In this document: piece by piece, positions 26,360 to 36,158 of the stretch
How positions within the stretch are numbered: the stretch's first letter is position 1
Layout of the letters: each line of letters begins with the position of its first letter
Origin: Nodularia spumigena CCY9414
GTDB lineage: Bacteria; Cyanobacteriota; Cyanobacteriia; Cyanobacteriales; Nostocaceae
DNA length: 64,000 bases
Assembly: GCF_000340565.2 (NCBI RefSeq)
Contig: NZ_CP007203.1
Coordinates: 1,079,366-1,143,365, forward strand
Direction: 5' to 3'
Made by a program: the position numbers and the translations under genes
The notes under the pieces: generated by a model
What the model saw: the letters and a program-made list of their open reading frames with translations, nothing else
Databases searched by the model: none
Told to the model about the DNA's origin: nothing

Positions 26360-27859
26360 ATGTTTAACTGTCCTTTGAATCTTTCCAGAACAATTTTATT
26401 TTGGCGCTGTCTATTCGCTACCGTTTTTACCAGTAGTTTGTTTATTTCTTACTTTGGTAGCCCAGCAGCACAGGCGCAAGTAACCGAATATTGCCAATTA
26501 ACCACAGCAGCAGCAAAAGCCAAAGAAGACTTACGTTTGTCAGCACTCCAAAGCAATCCAGAGGCTCAGAAACGCTACCAACAACTTTTGAAGCAACACG
26601 CAGAGGATTTGCAAAATTGCCGTAATCAAACTTGGCCAGAAACCCAAGCGATTTGGTTACGTTTATATCCCTGTGACATTCAGCCAGGAGCAATTGACCA
26701 GATTATGGATCGAATTGTCAACCGTGGCTATAACCAAGTTTATGTAGAAGCTTTTTCAGATGGGCAGGTATTATTACCAGCAGGAAGTAATCCCACAGTC
26801 TGGCCATCTGTAGTTCGCACCGCCGGAGCCGAAAACATCGATTTGCTGTCTGTGGCTATTGAAAAAGGTCGGCAACGTGGTTTAAAAGTTTACGCCTGGG
26901 TGTTTACCAACAATTTCGGCTATACTTACGCTCAACGCCCAGACCGGGTAGAGGCGATCGCACGCAATGGCAAAGGTCAAAACAGCCTATCCGTCACTGA
27001 TAACGGTTCTCAACTATTCATAGACCCCTATAATTTACAAGCCAAACGCGACTACTATCAAATGGTACAGGAAGTAGTCCGCCGCCGCCCAGATGGAATT
27101 CTATTTGACTACGTGCGCTATCCGCGACAAGCCGGAACAGATTCTATTGCTACCAAAGTTTCGGACTTATGGCTATTTACTCCAGCCACTCAACAAGCTT
27201 TATTTAACCGCGCCCAGAACAACAAAGGAAGAGAACTAATTCAGCGTTTTGTGGGTAAGGGATACATCACAGCCGGGGATATCAACGAAATAGATCGGCT
27301 TCACCCTCAAGAAAACGAACCCATGTGGCAAGGTCGGATTCCTCAACCAGAGCAAAAGTCAATCCTCTCTGCAACTGACAGACAACCACTGTTACAAGTG
27401 CAATTATGGCAACTAGCAGTGGCTCACGCCATGCAAGGTATTTTAGATTTTGTGGCATTAGGTACTTACTCACCCCAGCAACAAGGAATACCCTCCGGCG
27501 CAGTGTTTTTTCCAGATGGTAATCAAGCTATCGGACGAGGCTATGATTCCCGCTTGCAACCTTGGGATAGGTTTCCTAGTTCTTTAGAATGGCATCCCAT
27601 GTCTTATTCTACTTGTGGTAATGCTAGTTGCATTGTACAGGAAGTACAACGAGTTTTGAAAGCTGCACAACCAGGAACAAAAGTTATTCCGGCTTTAGCA
27701 GGAAGTTGGGGAAAATCAGTGGGTAATCGTCCATCACTAGAAGCCCAAATGCAAGCACTGCGCCAAGCTACTCCCCAATTAAAAGGTGTGAGCCATTTTG
27801 CTTATTCTTGGCAAAATCCTGAACATGATAATGATCGCAAATTCTGTCGCGTTCGCTAA
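26360..27859 (+). CDS. Secreted glycoside-hydrolase-like protein (GHL10/DUF187 type)
   Basis: About 499 residues from the ATG at 26360; a GTG at 26342 would add six. A signal peptide ends at SPAAQA. The catalytic TIM-barrel region shows VNRGYNQVYVEAFSDGQV, RGLKVYAWVFTNNFG and DGILFDYVRYPR, the hallmarks of the GH10-like GHL10 family. A long region before the end carries LEWHPMSYSTCGNASC. The protein probably acts on wall or envelope polysaccharide outside the plasma membrane; the substrate is unknown. It stands alone and is followed by a dispersed GGGGTTAGGGGTGGGG-type repeat at 27880-27945. Confidence 0.83.
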   Translation: MFNCPLNLSRTILFWRCLFATVFTSSLFISYFGSPAAQAQVTEYCQLTTAAAKAKEDLRLSALQSNPEAQKRYQQLLKQHAEDLQNCRNQTWPETQAIWLRLYPCDIQPGAIDQIMDRIVNRGYNQVYVEAFSDGQVLLPAGSNPTVWPSVVRTAGAENIDLLSVAIEKGRQRGLKVYAWVFTNNFGYTYAQRPDRVEAIARNGKGQNSLSVTDNGSQLFIDPYNLQAKRDYYQMVQEVVRRRPDGILFDYVRYPRQAGTDSIATKVSDLWLFTPATQQALFNRAQNNKGRELIQRFVGKGYITAGDINEIDRLHPQENEPMWQGRIPQPEQKSILSATDRQPLLQVQLWQLAVAHAMQGILDFVALGTYSPQQQGIPSGAVFFPDGNQAIGRGYDSRLQPWDRFPSSLEWHPMSYSTCGNASCIVQEVQRVLKAAQPGTKVIPALAGSWGKSVGNRPSLEAQMQALRQATPQLKGVSHFAYSWQNPEHDNDRKFCRVR

Positions 27860-28013
27860 GGTGCAAAAATCTAGTTCCCCTCGTCGCTTGCACCGGAGGG
27901 GTTAGGGGTGGGGTTTCTTAACTACAAGGAGAGGTAGGGGGGTTAGTAGAAGCTTGAGAAATGTTCTCTAGTGAATTTGCAAGTTTTTAAACTGTTATAT
28001 TAAATTGCTATAA

Positions 28014-31000
28014 ATGTTCAGACAAATGAATAAACTTCAACCCAGACAAGCCTTAAATAAAGCATTCCTAAAAGTTAAGCCCAACAGAGTTGAAATTGAC
28101 CTATTTAAAACTCATCTGTCTACTCTCCTCGCGCAAATAAACGAAGCTGAATCAGAAGAGTTTCATAAAAATCTGATTGCCGATTTTTTAAAGAATACTT
28201 ATTATAGCCCCAATCATTTTATCAATACAAAAGGACGTAATGACCTTGTTATTCATAACGGTAAAGATGCTCAAAGTAATGTTGGTGTAATTTTAGAAGC
28301 TAAAAAGCCAACGAACAAAGGCGAAATGCTCAAAGTTGATAATTTAAATACTAAAGCATTTCAGGAATTGGTATTATATTTTTTAGGCGATCGCATTACA
28401 AATAAAAACCTAGAAATTAAATATTTAATCGCCACTAACATATACGAATGGTTCATTTTTGACGCAAATACTTTTGAAAAAGCCTTTATTGAAAACAAAG
28501 CATTTTTAAACCAATTTATCGAATTTGAAGCCGGGAGATTATCCAGTAAAAAAACAGAATTTTTCTATAAAGAAATAGCTCAACCAGCCATAGCCCAAAT
28601 TCAAGACTCAATTCCTTTTACCTATTTTGATATTCGAGACTACGCAGAAATTTTAAATCAGTCACAGCAGCAAAATGATCATCAACTAATTGCGCTGTTT
28701 AAATTACTTTCACCAGAACACTTATTAAAATTACCCTTTGCTAACGATAGTAATAGTCTTGACAAAGGTTTTTATAGCGAATTATTACATATTATTGGTT
28801 TGACCGAAACCAAAGAAGGTAGTAAAAAACTCATTCAACGAAAAAAAGCAGGTGAACGAAATTCAGGTTCCCTGATTGAAAATGCAATTGTGCAACTTGA
28901 TAGTTTAGATAAAATTTCTCGCCTAAAAAAGCCAGAACAATTTGGAGAAACTTACCAAGACCAACTTTTTAATCTTGGGTTAGAATTATCAATCACTTGG
29001 ATTAATCGCATACTTTTTCTGAAATTATTAGAAGCGCAATTAATTAAATATCACAAAAATGATCAGTCCAGAGGATTTTTAAATTTAGAAAAAATCAAAA
29101 ACTTCGATGATTTAAACAGTCTTTTCTTCAGCGTCTTAGCACGTAAACCCAGTGAAAGAAGCGAAAGTCTCCAAAAAATATTTACCAATGTTCCTTATTT
29201 GAATAGTTCCCTATTTGAACCAACAGATATTGAACAAGTGACAATATTTATCAGCAACCTCAGAGATGAGAATTTGCAGATTTTCTCCTCCAGCGTCTTA
29301 AAAGACAGCAATGGTAAAAAGCGCACAGGTGAACTAAACACATTACAATACCTGTTTGAATTTCTTAACGCTTACGACTTCAGCAGCGAAGGTTCCGAAG
29401 AAATTCAAGAAGACAACAAAAGACTAATTAATGCTTCTGTACTTGGCTTAATTTTCGAGAAGATTAACGGATATAAAGATGGTTCCTTCTTTACTCCTGG
29501 TTTCATTACCATGTATATGTGTCGTGAAACAATTCGCCGAGCCGTTTTGCAGAAGTTTAATCAGGCTAAAGGTTGGAATTGTCAAGATATTGAGCAATTA
29601 TATGAGAGAATATCCGATAAACCAGAAGCTAATCAAATTATTAACAGCTTAAAAATTTGTGATCCGGCTGTAGGTTCAGGACATTTTTTAGTTTCCGCTC
29701 TCAATGAAATTATAGCCATTAAAAGTGAACTTAAGATTTTACTCGATAGGTCAGGTAAAACATTAAGAGATTATCACGTTGAAGTGGTAAATGATGAGTT
29801 AGTTATCACTGATAATGATGGTGAATTATTTGAGTATAATCCTAAAAATAAGGAAAGTCAACGGATACAAGAAACGCTATTTCATGAAAAACAGACCATT
29901 ATTGAAAATTGTTTATTTGGTGTAGATATTAATCCCAACTCTGTAAAAATATGTCGTCTGCGGTTATGGATTGAACTGTTAAAAAATGCTTATTATAAAG
30001 CTGATAGTAATTACACAGAGTTGGAAACTCTACCAAATATTGATATTAATATCAAATGCGGTAATTCTTTAATTAGTCGTTTTGCGTTGGATGCTGATTT
30101 ACGACAAGCTTTAAATAAAAAACAATACAGTATAAATAATTATCGCCATGCTGTGGAAACTTACCGCAATGCTCAAAATAAACAGCAGAAACGGGAAATG
30201 GAAAAGTTAATTGAAGATATTAAGGGTAATTTTCAGACGACTCTGGGACTAAGTGACCCCGATAAAACTAAAATCAGACGCTTAGAAGGTGAGATTTATA
30301 ATTTAGAAAATCAAACTTTGTTATTTGAGGAAACCAAAGCTGAGAAAAAGACACGGGAGAAAAAAGTTACTAAGTTAAATAATGAGATTGACAAGTTAAA
30401 AGCTAAGATTGATAAGATAGAAAACGATAAGATTTATGAAAATTCGCTGGAATGGCGTTTTGAATTTCCTGAAGTTTTGGATAACAAAGGGGAGTTTGTC
30501 GGTTTTGATGTGGTGATTGGGAATCCTCCTTATATTAGACAAGAAGAAATTAAGGAGTTGAAGCCAATTTTGCAACAAACCTATCAATGTTATACAGGAA
30601 TTGCAGATTTATTTGTGTATTTCTATGAGCTAGGTTTAAAATTATTAAAGCCAAAAGGTTATTTAACTTATATTTCATCTAATAAATATTTTCGCGCTGG
30701 TTATGGTGAAAAGTTACGTCAGCTTTTGACAGATACAACAACTATTCATAGTTTAATTGATTTTGGTGATTTTCCGGTTTTTGAGGAAGCGATCGCCTAT
30801 CCTAGTATTATTACATTAAGTAACTGTAAATCTGATCAAAATCAAGTCAAAGCTTTGTCATGGGATAAAGCCAAGAAAGAAAATATTGCACAATTTGCAA
30901 CGGTTTTAAATCAGTCAGGTGTGAGCATTTCACAAGAAAATTTAAATCTTGACGGTTGGCGGTTAGAATCTTTAGATATTATAGATTTGTTAGGTAAAAT

Positions 31001-31820
31001 CAGAAACGCTGGAACGCCGTTAGGAGAGTATGTAAACGGCAAATTTTATTATGGTATTAAAACAGGATTTAATCAAGCTTTTGTTATAGATCAAGCTACT
31101 CGTGATAAATTGATTAACGAACATCCCTCCTCTGCTGAAGTTTTAAAACCTTTCTTACGTGGAAGAGATGTGAAGCGATGGTCTGTTGAATTTGCTAATC
31201 ACTATATCATCAAAATTGAATCTTCTGAAAATAAAAAACATCCTTGGTCTGATAAACCGGAAAAAGAAGCAGAGAAAGTTTTAGCTATCACATATCCTGC
31301 AATTTATCAACATCTTACTCAATTTAGAGAAGCATTAATTAAGCGATGCGACCAGGGTAAATTCTTTTGGGAATTGCGCTCTTGTATTTACTGGGAAGAA
31401 TTTAAACAACCTAAAATTATAATTCCTGCAATTATTAATAATGTTGAATATGCTCCCGATTCTTCAGGGTATTACAGCAACGATAAAACCTCTATTTGTA
31501 TTCCAAAAAATATTAATTATACTTTAGCAATTCTTAACTCATCTTTAATGTGGTGGTTCATTCAACAAATAGCCGCATCTAAACAGGGTGGATTTTTTGA
31601 ATTTAAGCCAATGTATGTTTCTCAAATACCCATCGCCAAAGCTACAGAACCCCAGAGAATATTATTAGAAAAATTAGTTGAGCAAATCCTCACCGCCAAA
31701 AAATCAGACACCCAAGCAGACACAACCGCATTAGAAGCAGAAATAGATCAACTGGTTTATCAACTTTACGGGTTAACAGCAGAAGAGATTCAAATTATTG
31801 AGGATAAAATCAATAGATAA
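28014..31820 (+). CDS. Type IIG restriction-modification enzyme (nuclease-methylase-specificity fusion)
   Basis: 1268 residues in one chain. The N-terminal nuclease has a PD-(D/E)xK pattern: D77 in RNDLVIHNG and E95-A-K97 in GVILEAKKP. The adenine methylase of the Eco57I type has motif I DPAVGSGHFLV (D550) and motif IV NPPY (N837). A coiled region at ~730-815 lies between these motifs, and the last ~280 residues resemble a TaqI-type target-recognition domain (GKFYYGIKTGFNQAF, FLRGRDVKRW). It cuts and methylates DNA by itself, so no partner gene is needed. Base composition is more AT-rich than its neighbours, which fits horizontal transfer. It is flanked by repeats. Confidence 0.9.
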   Translation: MFRQMNKLQPRQALNKAFLKVKPNRVEIDLFKTHLSTLLAQINEAESEEFHKNLIADFLKNTYYSPNHFINTKGRNDLVIHNGKDAQSNVGVILEAKKPTNKGEMLKVDNLNTKAFQELVLYFLGDRITNKNLEIKYLIATNIYEWFIFDANTFEKAFIENKAFLNQFIEFEAGRLSSKKTEFFYKEIAQPAIAQIQDSIPFTYFDIRDYAEILNQSQQQNDHQLIALFKLLSPEHLLKLPFANDSNSLDKGFYSELLHIIGLTETKEGSKKLIQRKKAGERNSGSLIENAIVQLDSLDKISRLKKPEQFGETYQDQLFNLGLELSITWINRILFLKLLEAQLIKYHKNDQSRGFLNLEKIKNFDDLNSLFFSVLARKPSERSESLQKIFTNVPYLNSSLFEPTDIEQVTIFISNLRDENLQIFSSSVLKDSNGKKRTGELNTLQYLFEFLNAYDFSSEGSEEIQEDNKRLINASVLGLIFEKINGYKDGSFFTPGFITMYMCRETIRRAVLQKFNQAKGWNCQDIEQLYERISDKPEANQIINSLKICDPAVGSGHFLVSALNEIIAIKSELKILLDRSGKTLRDYHVEVVNDELVITDNDGELFEYNPKNKESQRIQETLFHEKQTIIENCLFGVDINPNSVKICRLRLWIELLKNAYYKADSNYTELETLPNIDINIKCGNSLISRFALDADLRQALNKKQYSINNYRHAVETYRNAQNKQQKREMEKLIEDIKGNFQTTLGLSDPDKTKIRRLEGEIYNLENQTLLFEETKAEKKTREKKVTKLNNEIDKLKAKIDKIENDKIYENSLEWRFEFPEVLDNKGEFVGFDVVIGNPPYIRQEEIKELKPILQQTYQCYTGIADLFVYFYELGLKLLKPKGYLTYISSNKYFRAGYGEKLRQLLTDTTTIHSLIDFGDFPVFEEAIAYPSIITLSNCKSDQNQVKALSWDKAKKENIAQFATVLNQSGVSISQENLNLDGWRLESLDIIDLLGKIRNAGTPLGEYVNGKFYYGIKTGFNQAFVIDQATRDKLINEHPSSAEVLKPFLRGRDVKRWSVEFANHYIIKIESSENKKHPWSDKPEKEAEKVLAITYPAIYQHLTQFREALIKRCDQGKFFWELRSCIYWEEFKQPKIIIPAIINNVEYAPDSSGYYSNDKTSICIPKNINYTLAILNSSLMWWFIQQIAASKQGGFFEFKPMYVSQIPIAKATEPQRILLEKLVEQILTAKKSDTQADTTALEAEIDQLVYQLYGLTAEEIQIIEDKINR

Positions 31821-31858
31821 ACTCAACAGCGTCACCCACGATTATCACTTAAGTTTAT

Positions 31859-31884
31859 GGTGGGTTACGCTACGCTAACCCACC
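31859..31884. repeat. Dispersed palindrome GGTGGGTTA / TAACCCACC
   Basis: Second copy of the palindrome at 7452-7478, just downstream of the restriction-modification gene. Confidence 0.75.
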
Positions 31885-31896
31885 CTACAAATTGGT

Positions 31897-32011
31897 AGGA
31901 CTTACGCAAGAACTCTCTGAAACCTCTTCCCTTCGTGTCCTTCGTGTCCTTCTCCCAAGGGGAGACGCTGCGCGAACGTGGTTCGTTTTTTCATAATTTT
32001 GCGTAAGTCCT
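31897..32011. mobile_element. MITE-like element, 115 bp
   Basis: Perfect 13-base terminal inverted repeats AGGACTTACGCAA / TTGCGTAAGTCCT enclose ~90 bp with no coding capacity, including CTTCGTGTCCTTCGTGTCC and GTGGTTCGTTTTTTCAT. A related element with ends AGGGACTTAC lies at 43580-43702. Such short elements with matched ends are typically moved in trans by a transposase coded elsewhere. Confidence 0.75.
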
Positions 32012-32046
32012 GATTGGGTATTTTTTGATTTTTTAGTCCCTTATCC

Positions 32047-32973
32047 CTAATTAGAAGTGTTGACTGGAATTTGTTCCAACCAAGCGGTTAAATCTTCTAC
32101 TGAGGAAAAATCCAGCAGCGCTACAGATAAATCTTCCAACTGAGTCAGCGATAACTGCTGAACCCGTGCTTCTAACTCCGGTGTCAGCGTACCAACCCTT
32201 CTAGGAAGTAAGCGCATAACTAAAGATAGTGTTGCTTGTTCTTTTCCTTGCTCAATTCCCTCTTCCATCCAACTTGTAACTATTTCCATAACTTCCTCCT
32301 GTTGTCTTGGTTCTATGGTAGCAATATCAGCTTGTAAAAGTTCTTGCTCTTGGGGACTGAGGCGTAAATAAGTATCAATAAAACCGGAAATTAACCGCAT
32401 TCTAGCTGGGTCTAATTTTAACGTCGCTAACAGACGCAAACATTCAAACTTGACTTGACGGCGTTCTGCTGGTGCGATGTTCATTTTTGCCATTAACGCA
32501 GTAGCTACGGGATTTTGTTGACGTAGAAAATCACGCCAATTGAGTTGATTTAGCTGAATGACATCATAGTTAAATTGTAAAATAACTTTGTGAGGAAATG
32601 CGACTTGATGTATATTTGTTTCCGGCGTTTTTGGAGAATCGTAAGATAATAAAACTATCGGATATACAGGTATGTCGAATTTTTCATACAACCGGGAGAA
32701 GTAGCGAAACATCCGCTTATCAAAACTTGCTTGTTTAGAGGATTGATTTTCGACGTGAATCAAAAAGCAAGAGTCTTGACCCAGAAATTTAGCTTTAACA
32801 ATTAAGTCGGCTTCGTATCTTTCTCCAGCAGTAACATCAGTGAAAACTTCCTTATCCAAGAACTCTATAGAATCTTGTTCCAAATAAGTTAGCACTTCTG
32901 GTAAGAACAATTCTAGAAACTCTACAAAAAAAGTTGTTAGCAACTCCTTAAATAAGCGATCATGATCAATCAT
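32047..32973 (-). CDS. Rpn-family nuclease / putative transposase with DUF4351 tail
   Basis: 308 residues starting MIDHDRLFKELLTTFFVEFL, the common start of the Rpn (recombination-promoting nuclease) family. The PD-(D/E)xK site is D56 (YEADLIVKAKF) with E75-x-Q77 (LIHVENQSS), where Gln replaces the usual Lys, as in many relatives. The C-terminal ~55 residues are a DUF4351 domain (LVMRLLPRRVGTLTPELEAR). Rpn proteins cut DNA and are spread by horizontal transfer; some affect phage or plasmid growth. Cyanobacteria carry many copies. It converges on the type IIG gene, separated by repeats. Confidence 0.88.
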   Translation of the reverse strand: MIDHDRLFKELLTTFFVEFLELFLPEVLTYLEQDSIEFLDKEVFTDVTAGERYEADLIVKAKFLGQDSCFLIHVENQSSKQASFDKRMFRYFSRLYEKFDIPVYPIVLLSYDSPKTPETNIHQVAFPHKVILQFNYDVIQLNQLNWRDFLRQQNPVATALMAKMNIAPAERRQVKFECLRLLATLKLDPARMRLISGFIDTYLRLSPQEQELLQADIATIEPRQQEEVMEIVTSWMEEGIEQGKEQATLSLVMRLLPRRVGTLTPELEARVQQLSLTQLEDLSVALLDFSSVEDLTAWLEQIPVNTSN

Positions 32974-33017
32974 AAACAGTAAGATATAGGAATACTATTT
33001 GATTATTGAACAAACAA

Positions 33018-33122
33018 GTAGGGTGTGTATAGCCCAAGGGGCATGGCTTACGCTAGAGCGCAGCGTAACGCACCATTATTAAGGCTTTGGTGCGTTACGG
33101 ATTTCATCCTAACGCACCCTAC
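33018..33122. repeat. Dispersed inverted-repeat element (GTAGGGTG ... CACCCTAC)
   Basis: About 105 bp with matching ends GTAGGGTG / CACCCTAC and an inner perfect inverted repeat GTAACGCACC (33065-33074) / GGTGCGTTAC (33089-33098). It has no coding capacity. It fills most of the gap between the Rpn gene and polA, near the polA 3' end. Confidence 0.75.
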
Positions 33123-33164
33123 GATACTACATTTACTTGCAAAGTGCTGTAAATTTAACTGTAA

Positions 33165-36083
33165 TTATTTCGTCTCCATCCAATTATCACCGGCGCGGAC
33201 ATCTACCAGTAATGGAACACTCAAAGTTACAGCATTTTCCATAACTGATTTAATTTGTGGTTGCAATTCTTCCCATTCTTGGGGAGGAACTTCAAACACT
33301 AATTCATCGTGAACTTGTAATAACAAACGTGCTTGATATTTCTGCAAAACTTCATGCATTCTAATCATCGCAATCTTGATAATATCAGCGCTGGAACCTT
33401 GAATTGGCGCATTAGCAGCAGAACGTAATAATCCCGCATCTTCAGGACCGAGATTTTTTAATTTACTTAAGTCGATGTCTTCGGGTTTGCTGTTTTTTAG
33501 TTTTCTTAAACTATCATTTTTAAAGTCAACATAACGCCGACGACCAAGAATAGTTTCGACATAACCTTGGGAAATTGCTTGTTTTTTAACCCCTTCCAAA
33601 TATGCAAAAACCTGGGGATAACGTTCATTAAATCGCTTAATAAACTCATTAGCAATACTTTTATCTATCCCAGTGGAACGGGAAAACCTCAGCGAACCCA
33701 TACCATAAATTACACCAAAATTGATAGTTTTAGCTATGCGACGTTCATCTGATGTAATATCTGATTTTTCAAACACCAACCGGGCTGTGACAGTATGAAT
33801 ATCTTCGTTTTGCTGATATGCTTGTAATAATATCGGCTCTTGACTTAAATGAGCTAATATTCGCAACTCTATTTGTGAGTAATCAGCCGCAGCCATTAAG
33901 TATCCTGATTCTGGTAAAAATGCTTTGCGAATCTGACGACTAAAAGCTGTGCGAATAGGAATATTTTGTAAGTTGGGATTAGAAGAAGATAAGCGACCTG
34001 TAGCTGTGACTGTTTGATTAAAATTAGTGTGGAGTCGCTGAGTATCGGGACGGACTAATGCTGGTAACGCATCTACATAAGTAGACTTTAATTTAGATAA
34101 AGTGCGGTACTCCATCATGGCATCAACAAACCCAGTTTCATCAACTTCTTGGAGTTTTTCTAATGTCGCTACATCTGTAGAGTAACCAGTTTTGATTTTT
34201 CGGGAATATTTGGTACTTAATCCCAATTTATCAAATAAGATGACGCTCAATTGTTTAGGAGAACCCAAGTTAAATGTTTCTCCAGCAATTGACGTTGCTG
34301 TTTCCTCTAACTTGGCTAAATCTATCTCTAATTGCTGCGATAGTTCGTGTAAATAAGCTGAATTAATGCAAACACCTGTATATTCCATTTCCGCTAAAAC
34401 TGCTTCTAGCGGTTGTTCTACTTCTAATAATAATTTATGCAAAGCGGGAAACTTTTCTAGTTCCTCTCGTAATTTCTGCACAAGTTGAAATGTAGCGTGG
34501 ACTTGCAAACAGCAATAATATCCCACAGATGCAATACTAATATCAGCAATAGTTTGTCCTTTGGGAACTAAATCTTCATAACTTTTGAGAATTAAACCTA
34601 AATAACGCAGTGATATATCATTCAGGTTGTGGGGAGTATCTGGATTGAGAACATAACTGGCTAACATGGTATCAAATACAATTCCCGCCAGCTTAATTCC
34701 TTGACAACGAAATACTAAGCGGTCAAATTTGCCATTTTGGAAAGTCTTGGGATAATCAGCACTTGTCAGAATGGGACTGAGTTCTGCAAATACCACATCT
34801 TGGCTCAAGTTTTCCCCAAATTTATGCGCTATGGGAATATATGCTGATTCATCTGGTTGTGTTCCCCAACAGCAGCCAATTCCGACTAAGGTCGCATCCC
34901 GTGGTTCTAAATCTGAAGTTTCTGTATCCCAAGCGACGGGGATATCTGGGTTAGTAAATGTTTCCAGCAGTTTTACTAATTCTTTGAGTTTTTCGGGGGT
35001 GTTAATAATCCTGGGTTGAATTAATGAAGCTGGTTGCTGTAATATTGCTGCTGCTGTTTCAGCAGGTGTGAAAAATGATATATCTTCGTCTTCGTCATCG
35101 GTGGGGGTTGCTGTGGAAGTCTCTGCAATTTCTCCGCCAAAATGTTGCTGAAGTTCGTCTATTTTTCCTAAGAAATGTTTAAATTCTAATTTTTCTAAAA
35201 TAGGTGTGAGAAGACTGGTATCAAATCCTGTTAATTTGCAGTTTTCTAATTTGATTTCTAGGGGAACGTCTAAGACAATCTTTGCTAAATACTTCGATTT
35301 TTCCGCGTCTTCTTTACCTGCTGCTAGTTTTGTCTGTACTGCGCCTTTAATTTCGTTTATGGCTGCATAAATTTCAGCCAGAGAACCGTATTTAGTTAGT
35401 AGCTGTACGGCGGTTTTTTCGCCAATCCCCCTAACACCAGGAATATTATCTGATTTATCACCGCAGAGGGCTTTATAATCAACAATCTGTGTAGGTAATA
35501 CGCCTAATTTGGCTTTAACTTCTTCTATACTAAATTCGGTGATGCTATTTGTGGAGCGTTTTAGAGCATCTGGACTAAAGTTTAAAACGGTGATTTCTTG
35601 CTCTGGGTTAATAAGTTGAAATAAATCTTTATCACCTGACAAAATCTTGACTTTATACCCTGCTGCGGATGCTTTTTGTGCTAGGGTTCCTAAGACATCA
35701 TCGGCTTCATAACCTGGGGCTGTGAAAATGGGTAAGTTAAAGCCTGTGAGTAATTCTTGGAGATTTTTTAAGTCAGGAATAAAGTCTTCTGGTGTTCCTG
35801 GACGATCTGCTTTATATGTGTCGTCGGCTTCGTGGCGAAATGTTGGTAAGTTTAAATCAAAGGCGATCGCGATCGCTTCTGGCTGTTCTGTCGTCATGAC
35901 TTCTAACAGACATTTCAGAAAGCCAAAACAGACGCTGGTAGGAATTCCCTCTTTGGTACGCAATCCACCATCTCGTCCTTTGGCGAAAGCGAAATAAGAA
36001 CGATAGGCTAAGGAGTGTCCATCTACAAGGATGAACGTGGGACGTGTGGCGGTGACAGGATTGGAAGTTTGAGACATAACCAT
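33165..36083 (-). CDS. polA: DNA polymerase I
   Basis: 972 residues with all three domains. The 5'-3' exonuclease is at ~15-310 (FILVDGHSLAYRSYFAF, PGYEADDVLGTLA, ILSGDKDLFQLI, GIGEKTAVQLL). The 3'-5' proofreading domain is at ~370-560, with the metal-binding DTETSDLEP present. The polymerase domain has motif A with D734 (AADYSQIELRILAHLS), motif B (RRIAKTINFGVIYGMGS) and motif C (QVHDELVFEVP). It fills gaps in repair and removes Okazaki primers. An ATG at 36081 and a second ATG two codons later both fit. The gene stands alone; the HAD gene diverges upstream. Confidence 0.97.
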   Translation of the reverse strand: MVMSQTSNPVTATRPTFILVDGHSLAYRSYFAFAKGRDGGLRTKEGIPTSVCFGFLKCLLEVMTTEQPEAIAIAFDLNLPTFRHEADDTYKADRPGTPEDFIPDLKNLQELLTGFNLPIFTAPGYEADDVLGTLAQKASAAGYKVKILSGDKDLFQLINPEQEITVLNFSPDALKRSTNSITEFSIEEVKAKLGVLPTQIVDYKALCGDKSDNIPGVRGIGEKTAVQLLTKYGSLAEIYAAINEIKGAVQTKLAAGKEDAEKSKYLAKIVLDVPLEIKLENCKLTGFDTSLLTPILEKLEFKHFLGKIDELQQHFGGEIAETSTATPTDDEDEDISFFTPAETAAAILQQPASLIQPRIINTPEKLKELVKLLETFTNPDIPVAWDTETSDLEPRDATLVGIGCCWGTQPDESAYIPIAHKFGENLSQDVVFAELSPILTSADYPKTFQNGKFDRLVFRCQGIKLAGIVFDTMLASYVLNPDTPHNLNDISLRYLGLILKSYEDLVPKGQTIADISIASVGYYCCLQVHATFQLVQKLREELEKFPALHKLLLEVEQPLEAVLAEMEYTGVCINSAYLHELSQQLEIDLAKLEETATSIAGETFNLGSPKQLSVILFDKLGLSTKYSRKIKTGYSTDVATLEKLQEVDETGFVDAMMEYRTLSKLKSTYVDALPALVRPDTQRLHTNFNQTVTATGRLSSSNPNLQNIPIRTAFSRQIRKAFLPESGYLMAAADYSQIELRILAHLSQEPILLQAYQQNEDIHTVTARLVFEKSDITSDERRIAKTINFGVIYGMGSLRFSRSTGIDKSIANEFIKRFNERYPQVFAYLEGVKKQAISQGYVETILGRRRYVDFKNDSLRKLKNSKPEDIDLSKLKNLGPEDAGLLRSAANAPIQGSSADIIKIAMIRMHEVLQKYQARLLLQVHDELVFEVPPQEWEELQPQIKSVMENAVTLSVPLLVDVRAGDNWMETK

Positions 36084-36158
36084 ATTTTAGCCTAAGTGTT
36101 ACCCACTGCCCCCTAGAGACTGCTAACCTCATATTGGGAGTTCAAACCTAGGGAATTT

